NCBI GenBank assembly: GCA_021295675.1
Contig: JAGWBY010000030.1
Location: 46,511 to 110,510 of the forward strand
DNA from: Candidatus Latescibacterota bacterium
GTDB taxonomy: Bacteria; Latescibacterota; UBA2968; UBA8231
Length of the DNA stretch: 64,000 nucleotides
Reading direction: 5' to 3'
This document shows positions 10,609 to 19,022 of this stretch, piece after piece. Every line of letters begins with the position of its first letter. Within the stretch, counting starts at the first letter, position 1. Below the pieces are notes generated by a model. It was given only the letters and a program-made list of their open reading frames with translations. It was not told the DNA's origin and did no database searches. The translations under genes and the position numbers were made by a program.

Positions 10609-11661
10609 ATGGCAGCGCTCAAAGTCGGCATCATTGGCCTCGGCGGCATCGCCCGCTCTCACTGCGATTCCATCGCCCATCTCGACCAAGTAGAAGTCGT
10701 CGCAGTCGCCGATCTGTTCGAGGAGAAGCGGCGCGAGTACATGGACAAGTACCAAATCCCCAAGGGCTATTCAACGCACCACGAACTCTTGGAAGATGCC
10801 GACGTCGATGCAGTCGCCGTCGTGCTCGGCCACCAGTTGCACCACCAGCTCACCATCGACGCTTGCCGCGCCGGCAAGCACGTGCTCGTCGAAAAGCCCA
10901 TGGCCATCAACCTAGAGCAATGCGACGCCATGGTCGCCGCAGCCGCGGAAAACAACGTCAAGCTGATGGTCGGGCTGTCGCAGCACTTTTACAGCACCAG
11001 CCTCAAGGCCAAGGAAATCCTCGACTCCGGCCAACTCGGCCCCGTGATTACGGCGGTCAGCTACATGTCGAAAAACTGGAATTTCGCCGGTCGCCGGCCC
11101 CAATACCGCAGCCGCTTCCACGGCGGCGGCATGTGGTTGACCAACGGCGTTCACGTCGTCGATCGGCTCACGTGGGTGATGGCTTCGCAAGCCGCGTCGG
11201 TCTCAGCTTCCATTGGCACTCGCGCTCACTACCAAGCCAGCGACGATTCAGCCACGGCCTTTATCCGCTACAAAAACGGCCTCGCCGGCACAGCCGTGGC
11301 CATAGGCTACGCGGACGGAGCACCGAATTTTGAATGTCAAGTGATCTGCGCCAACGGCTCGCTGCGCTTCAGCCAGCACGGCGAGAAATACGTCAAAGTA
11401 GGTCAAGGCGATGCGTGGGAAGATGTCCCGTTTGAGGACGCGCCGACCGAGATGTACCACGAGTGGAAGAGCTTTGCCGAGGCCATCGCGCTCAACATCG
11501 AGCCGCCGACCCACGGCCAATACGGGCGACACATCATGGAAATCCTCTTCGCCGCCGAAGCCTCGTCCCTCACCCGCCGCGAGGTAAAAATCGGCCGCCG
11601 GCCGCATTGGCAAACCCAAACTTCCGGCGCGCCCGTGACCACTCAGCACGGCTGGATTTAA
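10609..11661 (+). CDS. Gfo/Idh/MocA family NAD(P)-dependent oxidoreductase
   Basis: 350 residues, with an AAAGGA ribosome site. The N-terminal Rossmann fold shows GIIGLGGIARSHCDSI. The family hallmark EKP lies in KHVLVEKPMAINLEQCD (about residues 95-105), followed by the C-terminal alpha/beta domain with a substrate-site motif HGGGMWLTNGVHVVD. The family oxidises or isomerises sugars and cyclitols using bound nicotinamide. It is the only plus-strand gene in this neighbourhood, divergent from the DUF6785-type/aldo-keto reductase operon and convergent with another aldo/keto reductase, so it is probably part of the same sugar metabolism. Substrate unknown. Confidence 0.93.
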   Translation: MAALKVGIIGLGGIARSHCDSIAHLDQVEVVAVADLFEEKRREYMDKYQIPKGYSTHHELLEDADVDAVAVVLGHQLHHQLTIDACRAGKHVLVEKPMAINLEQCDAMVAAAAENNVKLMVGLSQHFYSTSLKAKEILDSGQLGPVITAVSYMSKNWNFAGRRPQYRSRFHGGGMWLTNGVHVVDRLTWVMASQAASVSASIGTRAHYQASDDSATAFIRYKNGLAGTAVAIGYADGAPNFECQVICANGSLRFSQHGEKYVKVGQGDAWEDVPFEDAPTEMYHEWKSFAEAIALNIEPPTHGQYGRHIMEILFAAEASSLTRREVKIGRRPHWQTQTSGAPVTTQHGWI

Positions 11662-11679
11662 GAAGCTGTCTGGGAGTAT

Positions 11680-11762
11680 TCGCTCCGCATGCTCAGCGTT
11701 GGTGGTATGCTTCCTGTCATGCTGAGCGAAGCGCAGCGGAGTCGAAGCATCTCTCGCTGAGG
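11680..11762. repeat. REP-like palindromic repeat, copy 2, overlapping a gene end
   Basis: GTCATGCTGAGCGAAGCG lies at about 11715-11732, next to a degenerate partner arm (CGCTCCGCATGCTCAGCG) near 11693. This is the same family as the repeats at 4900 and 20689. It lies between convergent genes. Read on the minus strand, it encodes the last dozen residues (CFDSAALRSA) and supplies the TGA stop of the aldo/keto reductase. Confidence 0.75.
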
Positions 11763-12622
11763 ATCTCAGTCCTTCCGGACGCCCCGGCCTGCACCACTTC
11801 CTCCAACTCCGCCACGCTCGCCGCGCCACTGGACACGGTCGAGACCCTCTCGTCGGCTAAGACCCAGCGAAACGCGCTCTGCGGCAGCGTGGACTCCTCC
11901 TGCTCCAGCCGAGCAATCGTCGCCCAAGCGCGTTGCTGCTCTTCCTCGTCCTCGAACCGACGCTCCACCGCCGCGCGCTGGTCCTTGCCAGCGACGTACA
12001 TACCCCCAGCCAACACTGTCGCCAGCACCACGCCCATATCGCTTTGCGCAGCGGCCGGCAAGACTTCCTCCGCTGCTAATTGCACACAGGGATGGTAGTC
12101 GTGGTAGCACAGCACCGTATCAAATTCTCCGGTCGCCGCCAGCCGCGCCAGCAAGGGGATGGCCCGGCCCGTCACGCCGATAAAATCGCACAACCCCTGT
12201 TTTTGTGCGGCGCGCAAGCCTTCCAAAGTCCCGCCCTTTTCCACGATCCGCTCCCAGCCCGCCATGTTCACCTCGTGGATTTGTGCCACCGTCAGCTTAG
12301 TTAGGCCCAGCAAGGTCAAGCTGCGCTCCAAGCTCTGCAAGACCGAATCGCGCCGGTAGTCAAAGTCTTCCGGCTTAAACCCTACTTTGGTGGCCAAGTA
12401 AAAGGGACGGCGCTCCTCAGCCAGGGCCTTGCCCAGCAGTTCTTCGCTCGCCCCGTAGAGTGGTGCCGTGTCGATGTAATTGCAGCCCAAATCCAACGCG
12501 CGCTGCACAATCGCCCGAGCGTTTTCTTCGGCGCGCTCTGGATCCTTGCCCCTCAAGTAGGCCCCACCCAAGCTAACCGCGCTCACCTGCAATTCCGTGC
12601 GCCCAAATCGCCGATAGCGCAT
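11717..12622 (-). CDS. aldo/keto reductase family oxidoreductase
   Basis: 301 residues. MRYRRFGRTELQVSAVSLGG is the typical start. The tetrad is seen as Asp and Tyr in NYIDTAPLYGASE, Lys in LATKVGF and His in TVAQIHEVN. It is closer to the D-threo-aldose dehydrogenase-like branch than to the 4069 gene. The last 12 or so residues are unlike any aldo/keto reductase tail and come from an intergenic repeat (11717-11760), so the native C-terminus was replaced by, or extended into, the repeat. Upstream is a toxin-antitoxin locus about 20 bp away. Confidence 0.9.
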   Translation of the reverse strand: MRYRRFGRTELQVSAVSLGGAYLRGKDPERAEENARAIVQRALDLGCNYIDTAPLYGASEELLGKALAEERRPFYLATKVGFKPEDFDYRRDSVLQSLERSLTLLGLTKLTVAQIHEVNMAGWERIVEKGGTLEGLRAAQKQGLCDFIGVTGRAIPLLARLAATGEFDTVLCYHDYHPCVQLAAEEVLPAAAQSDMGVVLATVLAGGMYVAGKDQRAAVERRFEDEEEQQRAWATIARLEQEESTLPQSAFRWVLADERVSTVSSGAASVAELEEVVQAGASGRTEILSERCFDSAALRSA

Positions 12623-12643
12623 GGTTTTTCTCCTTTTAAAAGG

Positions 12644-12903
12644 TCATCGGCGGCGGTAAACTTCCCGTCGGTGCGCAACTCGTACCACGAGTACCACAAG
12701 CTCGCTAGCGAGTACCGCGTACACAATGCGATAGTCGCCAGAGCGCAAGCGTCGAAGTCCGCGGTACTCTCCTTTGAGTAGGCTCCCCGAAAGTGGATGT
12801 TCTTTTAAACTGTTGATGGCCGCTCAATATGAAGGCGATCACGGCGCGAAATGCGTGATAACTCTTTGGCAGCACTGCGCTTAATCCGAATTGCGTAGTT
12901 CAT
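12644..12903 (-). pseudogene. RelE/ParE-family toxin, frame-broken
   Basis: The start ATG at 12903 overlaps the 3' end of the CopG-like gene (stop at 12881), as is usual for RelBE pairs. The first part reads MNYAIRIKRSAAKELSRISRRD and the second, in another frame, AINSLKEHPLSGSLLKGEYRGL and then RLRSGDYRIVYAVLASELVVLVV, ending HRREVYRRR. This is the RelE fold, including the basic GDYRIVY strand. One base is missing near 12820 (GAGCGGCC; an extra G would restore Glu-Arg-Ala). As written it would truncate after about 30 residues and be inactive as an mRNA interferase. Confidence 0.8.
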
Positions 12904-13102
12904 GTCGGACCTGATCCCAATCCAGCACCGGGTCGGCAGGATCGTGCAGGCGCTCCAAAACTACGCTGAGGTCGTCGAGATCCTCTAGGTATCGCTCCAA
13001 TGCTTGGCGAATGATGTCGGCGCGGCTCCGCTTGAGCTCTGCAGCGGCCTCGTCTAGTGCTTTGGCTAGGCCATCGGGTACGCGAGCGGTTATCTGATGC
13101 AT
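12881..13102 (-). CDS. ribbon-helix-helix (CopG/RelB-like) antitoxin
   Basis: A 73-residue protein. MHQITARVPDGLAKALDEAA followed by RSRADIIRQALERYLED is a standard ribbon-helix-helix DNA-binding domain. The acidic tail (LSVVLERLHDPADPVLDWDQVRHEL) would bind the toxin. It overlaps the start of the RelE-like gene by 23 nt, so the pair is a type II toxin-antitoxin unit that would repress its own promoter. It lies 12 bp downstream of an XRE-type gene. Confidence 0.85.
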   Translation of the reverse strand: MHQITARVPDGLAKALDEAAAELKRSRADIIRQALERYLEDLDDLSVVLERLHDPADPVLDWDQVRHELRNSD

Positions 13103-13114
13103 GAGGTTGATTTC

Positions 13115-13393
13115 CTATCTGACAGTGATCCGAGTGGTCAGTCCAATCCGTGCGACCATATTCACCAACTCGTCGATGGTGAATTTACTGATTCGGCCAT
13201 TGACAAGCTCATTAACACGCGATCGCGGCACACCAAGCCGTTTGGCTGCCTCTTCCTGACTGAGAGCCTCGTGGTCAATGTACGCCTTTATGGCATCCAT
13301 TAGCTGAGAGCGGAGCTTGAGGTTGGCCGCTTCTTCGGGACTGTCCGCAATAGCATCCCAGGCGCTCTGGTAGGTATGAATCTCCTGTAGCAT
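13115..13393 (-). CDS. XRE-family HTH protein, HigA-like antitoxin without an obvious toxin
   Basis: 92 residues from ATG 13393 (MLQEIHTYQSAWDAIADSPEEA). The open frame extends further upstream into the binding-protein gene, but that extension has no family support. The C-terminal half is a helix-turn-helix: LSQEEAAKRLGVPRSRVNEL, then VNGRISKFTIDELVNMVARIG. This is the COG5606/HigA-2-like antitoxin type, normally preceded by a RelE/HigB-type toxin. Here the preceding gene is a peptide-binding lipoprotein whose stop lies 5 nt upstream, so the antitoxin is orphaned or serves the broken RelE downstream. Confidence 0.85.
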   Translation of the reverse strand: MLQEIHTYQSAWDAIADSPEEAANLKLRSQLMDAIKAYIDHEALSQEEAAKRLGVPRSRVNELVNGRISKFTIDELVNMVARIGLTTRITVR

Positions 13394-13398
13394 CTCGT

Positions 13399-15102
13399 TT
13401 ATCCTTCCACCGGCTCCAGCCCAAGCAGCACCAAAAGCCAAGTATTGTGCCAGTAGGCGCTGTTGATATAGGGGTTTTCCGCCGACGGCCAGTTTTTCCA
13501 ATAGGTCTGGTTGTGCGGGATGCGGTGATACCACTGCACGATGGGAATGGAGGGCAGCTCGGCCAGCCAGATTTCCATGGGGTCGTCGGGTGCGGTCTGT
13601 CCCATCTGATCGACCAGCGCGTCAAACTCCGGGTTCGACCAGCGCCAGAACCGCTCGGAGTGCGTGCCGGTAGGCTGGACAAAGCGGCTGTGGTAGAGCC
13701 GCAAGGTGAAGTACGGATCGCGCACGCTCGCGCCATTACCCATCAAGAAGGCTCGCGCCGATCCCTGCGCCATGCGCGAAAACGCATCGGGCGTCATGCG
13801 GAAGTCAGCGTCAAAACCCGCCTGTTCCAACTGCGCCACTAAGACCGGTGCTAAATCCGTAAAAATATCGAAAATGTCGATGACAATCTTGAGCCGCTCG
13901 CCTTCTTTGGTCCAGAAGCCCTCGGCGTCCTTGCTCCATCCCTTGCGCTCCATAATCGCCGCAGCCTTGGCCGGATCGTGGACGCCAATCTCGTACTTTT
14001 CCACCAAGTCTTGAATCGTATCAGTGTATTGGCGGATGGGCGGGAAATCCGGCAGCGGCAGATGCGATTTGGTCCCGGCCCCCTGCCAGCCAATGGCCAC
14101 CAATTGATCGCGGTCAATGGCGTAGTTGATGGCGCGGCGGATCTCCGGATCGTCAAACGGCGGCTCCAAATTGTTGAATCCCAAGCACACCGGCCACCAG
14201 TCGAGATACCCGAGCGGCAACTCGCGCCCGGTCCACGTAGAGACGTTGGGATTGGCGTCGAGAATTGACTGGATGTTCGGCGGCCGGATGTCGAGGCAGG
14301 TATCCATATCGTTGGAGATCAAGTTCTGCACCCGCTTGGTCTCCTCCATGTGCGTCAGGTAGATGATGCGCTCCACGGCCGGCGGCTGGTGAAAGCCCGT
14401 CTTTTGTGCCCACCAGCCCGGGCGCAAATCCCACACCCGCTGCGCGGGCACGGAAATGAAGATCTCGTACGGGCCGCTGGCCACCGGCCAGCCTTTTTCT
14501 TGGTCGAAGTTACTAAACGTCTGCGGGTCTTGGCCCTCCCAAATGTGCTTGGGTACAATGGGAATGCCGTTGTCAAAGTTGTTGGTGAAGTAGCTAAAGA
14601 CAAAGCGCGGATTGGGCTTAGTCAGCGCAATTTTAGCCGTGTGATCGTCGGTCGCCACAGCGCTCTTTACCCAAACTTGCATATCCGTAGAAAAAGACAG
14701 ATGCGGCGCGTTGTTCTTGAGCATGTTGATCGTAAAGACTAAGTCGTGCGCCGTCCACGGCTGCCCATCGCTCCACTCGACGCCCTCGCGAATGCGGATG
14801 GTAACCTCGGTGTAGTCGTCGTTGTACTCGTGCCCGGTGGCGATCCAAGGGATGATGTTGTCGGCTTGCGGGTTGTAGGCGTTGTAGAAATACAGCGGCT
14901 CGTACTGGAAGTTCCAACCCGTCTTGGAGACGCCGGTCAGCAAAAACGGGTTAAACGAATTGTAATCCTTGATCTGCCCGCTACAGTCCTGCAAGCTGGA
15001 ACAATCCATGACCAAGGTCCGGCTCCGAGGCACATTCTTGTGCCCTTCGTCTCCACAGCCGACCAATAGTACCCCCACTAAGCACAACAACAGGCCCTGC
15101 AT
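13399..15102 (-). CDS. ABC-transporter substrate-binding lipoprotein, family 5 (oligopeptide type)
   Basis: 567 residues. A signal peptide with lipobox LVGC (about residue 16) anchors it to a membrane. The body is an SBP_bac_5 (DppA/OppA) fold: FQYEPLYFYN, IRIREGVEWSDGQPWTAHDLVFT, SGPYEIF and IRRAINYAIDRDQLV are family blocks. It would capture peptides, opines or similar solutes for the permease encoded upstream (DppB/C and ATPases end at 15120). The C-terminus (NPYINSAYWHNTWLLVLLGLEP) is complete. As the last transport gene of the run, it sits 17 bp after OppF. Confidence 0.92.
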   Translation of the reverse strand: MQGLLLCLVGVLLVGCGDEGHKNVPRSRTLVMDCSSLQDCSGQIKDYNSFNPFLLTGVSKTGWNFQYEPLYFYNAYNPQADNIIPWIATGHEYNDDYTEVTIRIREGVEWSDGQPWTAHDLVFTINMLKNNAPHLSFSTDMQVWVKSAVATDDHTAKIALTKPNPRFVFSYFTNNFDNGIPIVPKHIWEGQDPQTFSNFDQEKGWPVASGPYEIFISVPAQRVWDLRPGWWAQKTGFHQPPAVERIIYLTHMEETKRVQNLISNDMDTCLDIRPPNIQSILDANPNVSTWTGRELPLGYLDWWPVCLGFNNLEPPFDDPEIRRAINYAIDRDQLVAIGWQGAGTKSHLPLPDFPPIRQYTDTIQDLVEKYEIGVHDPAKAAAIMERKGWSKDAEGFWTKEGERLKIVIDIFDIFTDLAPVLVAQLEQAGFDADFRMTPDAFSRMAQGSARAFLMGNGASVRDPYFTLRLYHSRFVQPTGTHSERFWRWSNPEFDALVDQMGQTAPDDPMEIWLAELPSIPIVQWYHRIPHNQTYWKNWPSAENPYINSAYWHNTWLLVLLGLEPVEG

Positions 15103-15119
15103 GACATTTCTCCGGAAAA

Positions 15120-16153
15120 TTATTTTTGCGCGTCGGCTGATGCCGAAAACACTTCGTTTAGATCGCCGCTTTCCAACACCGGCGACTCAGCGTGCAGAAA
15201 ACAAGCTACCGCCCGCTCGGCCTCCGGTCGGTAAAACGGCGGCGCAGTCGCACACTGCGCCATAGCTTGGGGACAGCGCAGCACATAGCGGCAGCCAGTA
15301 GCCATCTCTTCGGCCTCTATATCCTCTATATCGACCACTTCCTTTTCTTCTACCGCTTCGTCGATCCACTCGCGCCCCGGCTCGGGCACCGGAATCGAGT
15401 GAATCAGCTCGCGCGTATAAGGGTGCTGAGGGTCCTTGATCACCTTCTCGGTGTGGCCAGCCTCGGCCACGGCCCCGTGGAACAGGATGACGATGTTCTC
15501 GCTGACTTGGTATGCGGTCGTCAGGTCGTGGGTGATGTAGATGAAGGAAATGCCGAAGTCGCGATACAGCGCGTGCAGAGTGGAGAGAATGGTAGCGCGG
15601 AGCGAGGCATCGACCATGGATACTGGCTCGTCGGCGATGATCAACTTGGGCTTGAGCAACAGCGCACGCGCAATGGTGATGCGCTGGCGCTGCCCACCCG
15701 AAAGCTGGTGCGGATAGCGGCCCAACGTCTCCTCGGGCCGCAGCCCGACCGCGCGCAGCGCCTCGCGTATCTTGTCGTAGGCATCGGCCTTGGACGTGGC
15801 CAATCCGAACTTCCGCACCGGCGTCGTCAGGATGTGATCGATCTTGTAGAAAGGGTTGTACACCTCAAAGGGATCTTGAAAAATCGCCTGTACATCCTTG
15901 CGGAATTGCTGCCGCTCCTCCTTTTGCAGGTCGTGGACATCGCGGCCTTGGTAGCGCACCTCGCCGGCACTGGGATTGAGCACCCCGAGCAACATGCGGG
16001 CGATCGTGGTCTTGCCGCTGCCGGACTCGCCGGCAATCGTGGAATCGACAGGGAAAAATCGTCAACAGCTACAGTCTCGATACTGGGGCCGAAGCGCTGG
16101 CCGCCGCTGCGGAAAACCTTGCGCAGATGGCGCGCCTCAAGAAGCGGGGGCAT
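15120..16153 (-). CDS. oligopeptide ABC transporter ATPase, OppF/DppF type, frame-broken in the Walker A region
   Basis: Starts at 16153 (MPPLLEARHLRKVFRSGG), overlapping the DppD end by 17 nt. The frame shifts near 16051-16058. On one side it reads VDDFSLS; on the other GESGSGKTTIARMLLGVLNPSAGEV, the Walker A. About four or five residues usually present between them are missing. The rest is intact: Q-loop, LSGGQRQRITIARALLL signature, LIIADEPVSMVD Walker B and THDLTTAY switch His. A C-terminal Cys cluster (CRYVLRCPQAMAQC ... CFL), typical of oligopeptide/dipeptide ATPases, can hold an Fe-S centre. It pairs with DppD as an ATPase heterodimer. Confidence 0.9.
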
Positions 16154-17144
16154 CGGCGTTCTCCTCGTGCAACAAACACGACGCTAAGTGGTCGGGGGCG
16201 ACCGTTTTCAAGGTGGGTATGCGCTGGCTGCATTGGGGCATGGCTTGGGGGCAGCGCGGGTGGAAGAGACAGCCCGACGGCGGCTCCAACAACGACAGTC
16301 CAACTCCGGGAATGCCCTTGAATTCGCCCTTGGTCTCAAACGAGGGAATACTAGAAATCAAGAGCTGAGTGTAGGGGTGTTGCGGATTGTGAAAAATCTC
16401 CTCGACTTGGCCCACCTCGACCAATTTGCCGCCGTACATGATGCCCACGCGCTCGGCGAACTGCGCCATCAAGCCCATGTCGTGACCCACCAAGAGCACG
16501 GTGGCGTTGAGCTGGTGCTGTAGCTGGCGCAAGGTCTGCATAATTTGCCGCTGCACGACCACGTCGAGGGCAGAGGTCGGCTCGTCGGCCAAGATGAGCT
16601 GCGGGTTGAGCGAGATGGCCTGGGCAATGCAGGCCCGCTGCTTCATGCCACCGCTTAATTCGTGAGGGTAAAGACGAGCCACTTCCGGCTTCAGCCCGAC
16701 CCTAGCCAACAACTCGATCGCCTGTTCCAACTGCACGGCCTTGGGCGGCGGGGATTCCTCGACCGCGTGCTCGCGCATCGTCAGTATCAGTTGATCCCCG
16801 ATCCTCATCACCGGGTTGAGCGAGTTCATCGCGCCTTGCGGCACCATGGCAACCCGCTTGAGCCGGGCCTGCCGCACTTGCTCGCGGTTGAGTTGGATCA
16901 GGTCGGTACCGTCGTCTAAGGTCGCGCTACCACCGGCGATGAGGCCCGGCGTCTTAATCATCCGCAACAGTGCCAAAATCAGCGTAGTCTTGCCGCTGCC
17001 GGATTCGCCGACGAGACCAAAGCGCTCGCCTTTGTACAGAGTCAGATCGACCTTGTTGACGGCACGAGCGATGCCGCGCCGGGTCTCGAAGTGGACCTCC
17101 AAGTCGCGGATGTCCAGTAGGACCTCTTTGTCGGCCCTGCTCAT
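16137..17144 (-). CDS. oligopeptide ABC transporter ATPase, DppD/OppD type
   Basis: 335 residues from ATG 17144 (MSRADKEVLLDIRDLEVHFE); its start overlaps the DppC stop (ATGA, 17141-17144). It has Walker A (GLVGESGSGKTTL), signature (HELSGGMKQRACIAQAISL), Walker B (LILADEPTSALDV) and switch His (LLVGHDMGLMAQF). The C-terminal extension carries the Cys-rich CLFHPRCPQAMPQC and ASCLLH motif of the oligopeptide family. The open frame seems fused to DppC upstream, but only because DppC is frame-broken. Confidence 0.95.
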   Translation of the reverse strand: MSRADKEVLLDIRDLEVHFETRRGIARAVNKVDLTLYKGERFGLVGESGSGKTTLILALLRMIKTPGLIAGGSATLDDGTDLIQLNREQVRQARLKRVAMVPQGAMNSLNPVMRIGDQLILTMREHAVEESPPPKAVQLEQAIELLARVGLKPEVARLYPHELSGGMKQRACIAQAISLNPQLILADEPTSALDVVVQRQIMQTLRQLQHQLNATVLLVGHDMGLMAQFAERVGIMYGGKLVEVGQVEEIFHNPQHPYTQLLISSIPSFETKGEFKGIPGVGLSLLEPPSGCLFHPRCPQAMPQCSQRIPTLKTVAPDHLASCLLHEENADAPAS

Positions 17145-17945
17145 ACGGCCTTGCGCTGTTTGGGGTTGGCTAGCTCGTCCAAGCCAGCCGCAGTCATCAA
17201 CAAGCCGACGAAGATCACGCCGATAAAGAGGATTGGAATCGCCCACCACCACCACATGCCGCGAATGAGCGCAGAGAACGTCGACCGTTGGATCGTTCTG
17301 CGGCCCCAAGCCGAGCGCCTCCAGCCCGATCGACGAGAGAATGGCCCAGTTGACGGCATTGGTGAAATTGGCCGCGAGGTAGGGCAGCAGATTCGGGAAA
17401 AGTTCCTTCCAGATGATCTCGCCGTTGCTCATGCCGTTGAGTTTGGCCATCTGCACGTACGCCCGCTCGCGCATAGTCAAAACCTGCGAGCGAATCGTCC
17501 GCGTGGGCCACATCCACGCCAGCGAAGCCACCACCAAGGCCATGATGTTGACGCTAATTTCCTCGCGGATCGTCGAGGCAATGGAGACCAGCACCACCAA
17601 GCCAGGCACCGTCAACAGCGTGTCCACGAGGCCGCGGATGACGGTGTCGATCTTGCCACCCATATAGCCGCTCGTAAAGCCGAGGAAAATGCCCAGCCCC
17701 AGCCCTACCGTACCGGCCAACAAACCAATCCGCATGGTCAGCGGCACCCCCACCACCATTACGGCGAGCAGGTCGCGGCCGGAGTCGTCAGTACCAAAGG
17801 GATGCTCCAGCGAGGGCTCTTGCCGCGGCGTCGCGGCCAGCGGCTGGGCCAGCGAAGTATCGACGAAGATCGACCCCAAGATCCCAAACAGCACCACCAA
17901 CAGAATCATGCACAGGCCAGCCGCAAGCATCGGGCTTTCGCGCAA
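17141..17945 (-). CDS. oligopeptide ABC transporter permease, DppC type, frame-broken near its C-terminus
   Basis: The probable start is TTG at 17945 (LRESPMLAAGLCMILLVVLF); a TAG just upstream in this frame rules out an earlier one. HPFGTDDSGRDLLAVMVVG is the DppC signature, followed by about five more helices and the EAA loop (QMAKLNGMSNGEIIWKELFPN). After LGLGPQNDPT the frame breaks (about 17285) and resumes as FSALIRGMWWWWAIPILFIG, ending LDELANPKQRKAV. Relatives have about eight more residues here. Downstream sequence supports a single DppC gene. Confidence 0.9.
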
Positions 17946-17953
17946 GTAGTAGG

Positions 17954-18964
17954 CTAGTGGTGTCGGCTATGAGAAATCCGCGGGTCGAGCAGCGGATAGA
18001 AGAAGTCCATCAGCATGGTCACCAAGCCAATGGACATGATGAGAATCAGTACCACGCCGTTGATAACCGTATAATCCGAGGCTTGGATGGCCTGAAAGAG
18101 CACCGTGCCGATCCCCGGATAGGCGAAAATTACCTCGACGATAACTTGACCGGCGACCACGTTGGCCAGCGACAGCCCCAGCGCCGTAAGCTGCGGCAAC
18201 AGGGCGTTGCGCAGGCCGAAGCGGAAGAAGATCGTGCGGTTGCGCAGGCCATTGGCCTCGGCCAGCGTGATGTAATCCTCGCCCGAAGTGGTGACCATCA
18301 TCCCCCGCATCCCCAGCGCCCAGAAGCCGACCTGCTGCAAGACAATGGCCAGCGCCGGCAAAATCGAATGGTGCAATACATCGAGGACAAAGGCGGGACT
18401 GAAGATCGCCAACATACCGGGCGAGTACCCGCCCGAAAGCGGGAAGAGATCCAGCTTGAGGCCCAATATGTAGAGCACAATTAGCCCTAACAGATAGGGC
18501 GGAATCGCCGACATGGTCATCAGCGGCACCGCCAAGTTGCGCATAAAGCGCGGGGCCGATGGCCAAGCCGACAGCGCCCCCATGAGCGTGCCCAAGGCAA
18601 ACCCGATCAGCACTGAAACGATCATCAGCCCAATGGTCCAGGGAATGGCATTGCCGATGATCTGCCCGACGCGGGCCGGATAGTTGGCCAGCGAATAGCC
18701 CAAGTCGAGCGTAAAGGTATCGCCGAGAAAGTTGAAGTATTGGACGTGGAGCGGTTTGTCGAGGCCGAACTTGGCTTGATAGGCCTTTACCATGGCCTCA
18801 ATGCCGTCTTGGCGCAATCCCCCACTGGCGGCTAGCTGACCGAGCTTCTCGCGGATGGGATCGCGGCCCGTACCCAGCCGTGGCACAAAGAAGTTCACGC
18901 TCGCCGCTGCCCATACTACAATCAGGAAAAGGGCGACCCTTTTGACGACAAAATTCCAAGACAT
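17954..18964 (-). CDS. oligopeptide ABC transporter permease, DppB type
   Basis: 336 residues with six predicted helices. The start at 18964 (MSWNFVVKRVALFLIVVW) is followed by a periplasmic loop, GLDKPLHVQYFNFLGDTFTLDLGYSL, typical of DppB/OppB. The EAA motif that contacts the ATPase is seen as DYITLAEANGLRNRTIFFRF. It is the first gene of the five-gene importer, reading DppB, DppC, DppD, OppF, binding lipoprotein. A 58-bp gap separates it from the upstream CRTAC1 gene, so a promoter here or readthrough is possible. Confidence 0.95.
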   Translation of the reverse strand: MSWNFVVKRVALFLIVVWAAASVNFFVPRLGTGRDPIREKLGQLAASGGLRQDGIEAMVKAYQAKFGLDKPLHVQYFNFLGDTFTLDLGYSLANYPARVGQIIGNAIPWTIGLMIVSVLIGFALGTLMGALSAWPSAPRFMRNLAVPLMTMSAIPPYLLGLIVLYILGLKLDLFPLSGGYSPGMLAIFSPAFVLDVLHHSILPALAIVLQQVGFWALGMRGMMVTTSGEDYITLAEANGLRNRTIFFRFGLRNALLPQLTALGLSLANVVAGQVIVEVIFAYPGIGTVLFQAIQASDYTVINGVVLILIMSIGLVTMLMDFFYPLLDPRISHSRHH

Positions 18965-19022
18965 GAGTTATATACAGGTGAATTGGCAAAGGCGTTAAAG
19001 CTAGGGAATAAAGATCGCCGCG

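Noticed and set aside
13394..13534. Longer N-terminus of the XRE protein
   Set aside because: The extra 47 residues would be antitoxin-unlike and lie inside the binding-lipoprotein gene; ATG 13393 matches family length.
16137..17945. Apparent DppC-DppD permease/ATPase fusion of 602 residues
   Set aside because: The true DppC C-terminus (FSALIRGMWWWW ... NPKQRKAV) is found in another frame and ends in an ATGA overlap with the DppD start; the fusion is due to a frame break near 17285.
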